Shown: positions 53,223-53,924 of the stretch, piece after piece
Numbering within the stretch: the stretch's first letter is position 1
Layout: each line of letters opens with the position of its first letter
From: an uncultured SAR324 cluster bacterium
GTDB lineage: Bacteria > SAR324 > NAC60-12
Assembly (NCBI GenBank): GCA_902590435.1
Contig: CACIWU010000004.1
Coordinates: 1 to 53,924 of the forward strand
Length of the DNA stretch: 53,924 bases
Direction: 5' to 3'
Notes under the pieces: generated by a model
The model's database searches: none
What the model was told of the DNA's origin: nothing
Seen by the model: the letters and a program-made list of their open reading frames with translations, nothing else
Translations under genes and position numbers: made by a program

Positions 53223-53924
53223 ATGTCTCTTGAATCTAATACTTCTGAACTACATTTATTAGGAAGCCAGAATTTTTTGCATCCTTTCACTGATCCTAAA
53301 TCAATACTTAAAGATGGCTCAAGAATAATTTCTCGAGCAGAAGGTATATATCTTTGGGATTCAGAAGGGGAAAAAATACTCGATGCAATGGCTGGACTTT
53401 GGTGTGTCAATGTTGGTTATGGTCGAGAAAAACTTGCAAAAGTAGCATTCGAACAATTAAGAATCTTGCCTTATTATAACAGTTTTTTCAAAACAACAAC
53501 ACCACCAACAATTTCTCTCTCAAAGAAATTAGTTGAAATTACACCTGAAAACTTCAACCATGCTTTTTTTACAAACTCTGGTTCAGAAGCAAATGACACA
53601 GTAATCAGGACAGCAAGAAGATATTGGCGTTTATTAAACAAACCTAAAAGGCGAGTGATTATAAGTCGTAAGGAAGCCTATCATGGAAGCACTATAGCTG
53701 CTGCTAGTTTGGGTGGACAAAGTTTTGCTCACGAAATGGATGGGCTTCCAATTCCGGACATTGTTCATATAGACTGTCCATATTGGTATAGACAAGGAGG
53801 AGATTTAACTCCTGAAGAGTTTGGAATTAAAAACGCACAAAATTTGGAAAAAAAAATTAATGAAATAGGATCAGAAAACGTTGCTGCATTTATTGGAGAA
53901 CCAATTCAAGGGGCAGGAGGATTG
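53223..53924 (+). CDS. Class III aminotransferase (putrescine-pyruvate type), 3' end outside window
   Basis: The first 234 codons of a PLP class III transaminase, open at the window edge. LHPFTDPKSI, GIYLWDSEGEKILDAMAGLWCVNVGYGRE, LPYYNSFFKTT, FFTNSGSEANDTVIRTARRYW, AYHGSTIAAASLGG and FIGEPIQGAGG align closely with SpuC-type putrescine/beta-alanine-pyruvate transaminases that I know. The PLP lysine lies beyond the end. It probably removes an amino group from a polyamine or omega-amino acid, which suits the organism's amine metabolism. The ATG has no clear ribosome site (AAAAAATATT). Confidence 0.88.
   Translation, partial: MSLESNTSELHLLGSQNFLHPFTDPKSILKDGSRIISRAEGIYLWDSEGEKILDAMAGLWCVNVGYGREKLAKVAFEQLRILPYYNSFFKTTTPPTISLSKKLVEITPENFNHAFFTNSGSEANDTVIRTARRYWRLLNKPKRRVIISRKEAYHGSTIAAASLGGQSFAHEMDGLPIPDIVHIDCPYWYRQGGDLTPEEFGIKNAQNLEKKINEIGSENVAAFIGEPIQGAGGL

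Noticed and set aside
1-53924. CRISPR arrays, tRNA/rRNA genes, transposases, integrases, toxin-antitoxin pairs
   Set aside because: None found on reading both strands; tandem repeats are limited to the MORN coding repeat.

Overview
This window looks like ordinary chromosome from an AT-rich, Gram-negative, free-living (probably marine) bacterium. Gram-negative signs are CMP-KDO synthetase, a LolA-like lipoprotein handler with a DUF1302 outer-membrane protein, and several lipobox lipoproteins. No rRNA, tRNA, CRISPR array, insertion sequence or phage gene was seen. The gene mix (split glutamate-synthase methylamine genes, a DUF1989-GcvT fusion, Gld-type ABC exporter, bactofilin, fatty acyl-AMP ligase) would suit a SAR324-like or other marine proteobacterial lineage. 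That placement is a guess; no taxonomic marker here settles it.

Bases 1-10,100 hold a nitrogen/one-carbon block: the 3' end of an ammonium transporter gene and a small membrane protein, a convergent type III glutamine synthetase (GlnT/GmaS-like), then a + strand run of a DUF1989-GcvT fusion, a second glutamine-synthetase-like enzyme, three proteins equal to the domains of a split glutamate synthase (MgsABC/GlxBCD type), and a conserved-looking 126-residue protein. This resembles the N-methylglutamate route for methylated amines, but no N-methylglutamate dehydrogenase is present in the window. By spot counts of a few sequence lines the block is clearly richer in GC (about 38-47%) than much of the rest (about 20-22% in two sampled lines).

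Bases 10,100-17,250 (all minus) carry small envelope proteins, a nitrilase-family amidase, a MORN-repeat protein, two uncharacterised proteins, a DAO-type flavin oxidoreductase, and a DUF1302/LolA-like pair. Bases 17,490-21,420 hold an orphan small ORF and a three-gene Gld-type ABC system. Bases 21,550-24,500 hold an esterase and a fatty acyl-AMP ligase with a carrier domain. A minus run (24,487-31,927) follows: RodA, GltX, a FlgO-like/FGE-like fusion, an ACOT9-like thioesterase, an aminotransferase and RluD.

Bases 32,150-41,600 hold TatB, a small membrane protein, KdsB, a TPMT-like methyltransferase, a lipoprotein, RF2 (prfB, with a programmed +1 frameshift), YajQ, a large S41 lipoprotein protease and an acyl-CoA synthetase. 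From 41,640 to the end, mostly on +, come HflX, MurA (with Asp in place of the fosfomycin-target Cys), a HelD-like helicase, an aminotransferase, bactofilin, HisA-HisF, a secreted basic protein, the NAD(P)HX repair enzyme and the 5' part of a putrescine-type aminotransferase. No gene-free stretch exceeds 300 bases once the small genes at 10128-10418 and 12539-12697 are counted.
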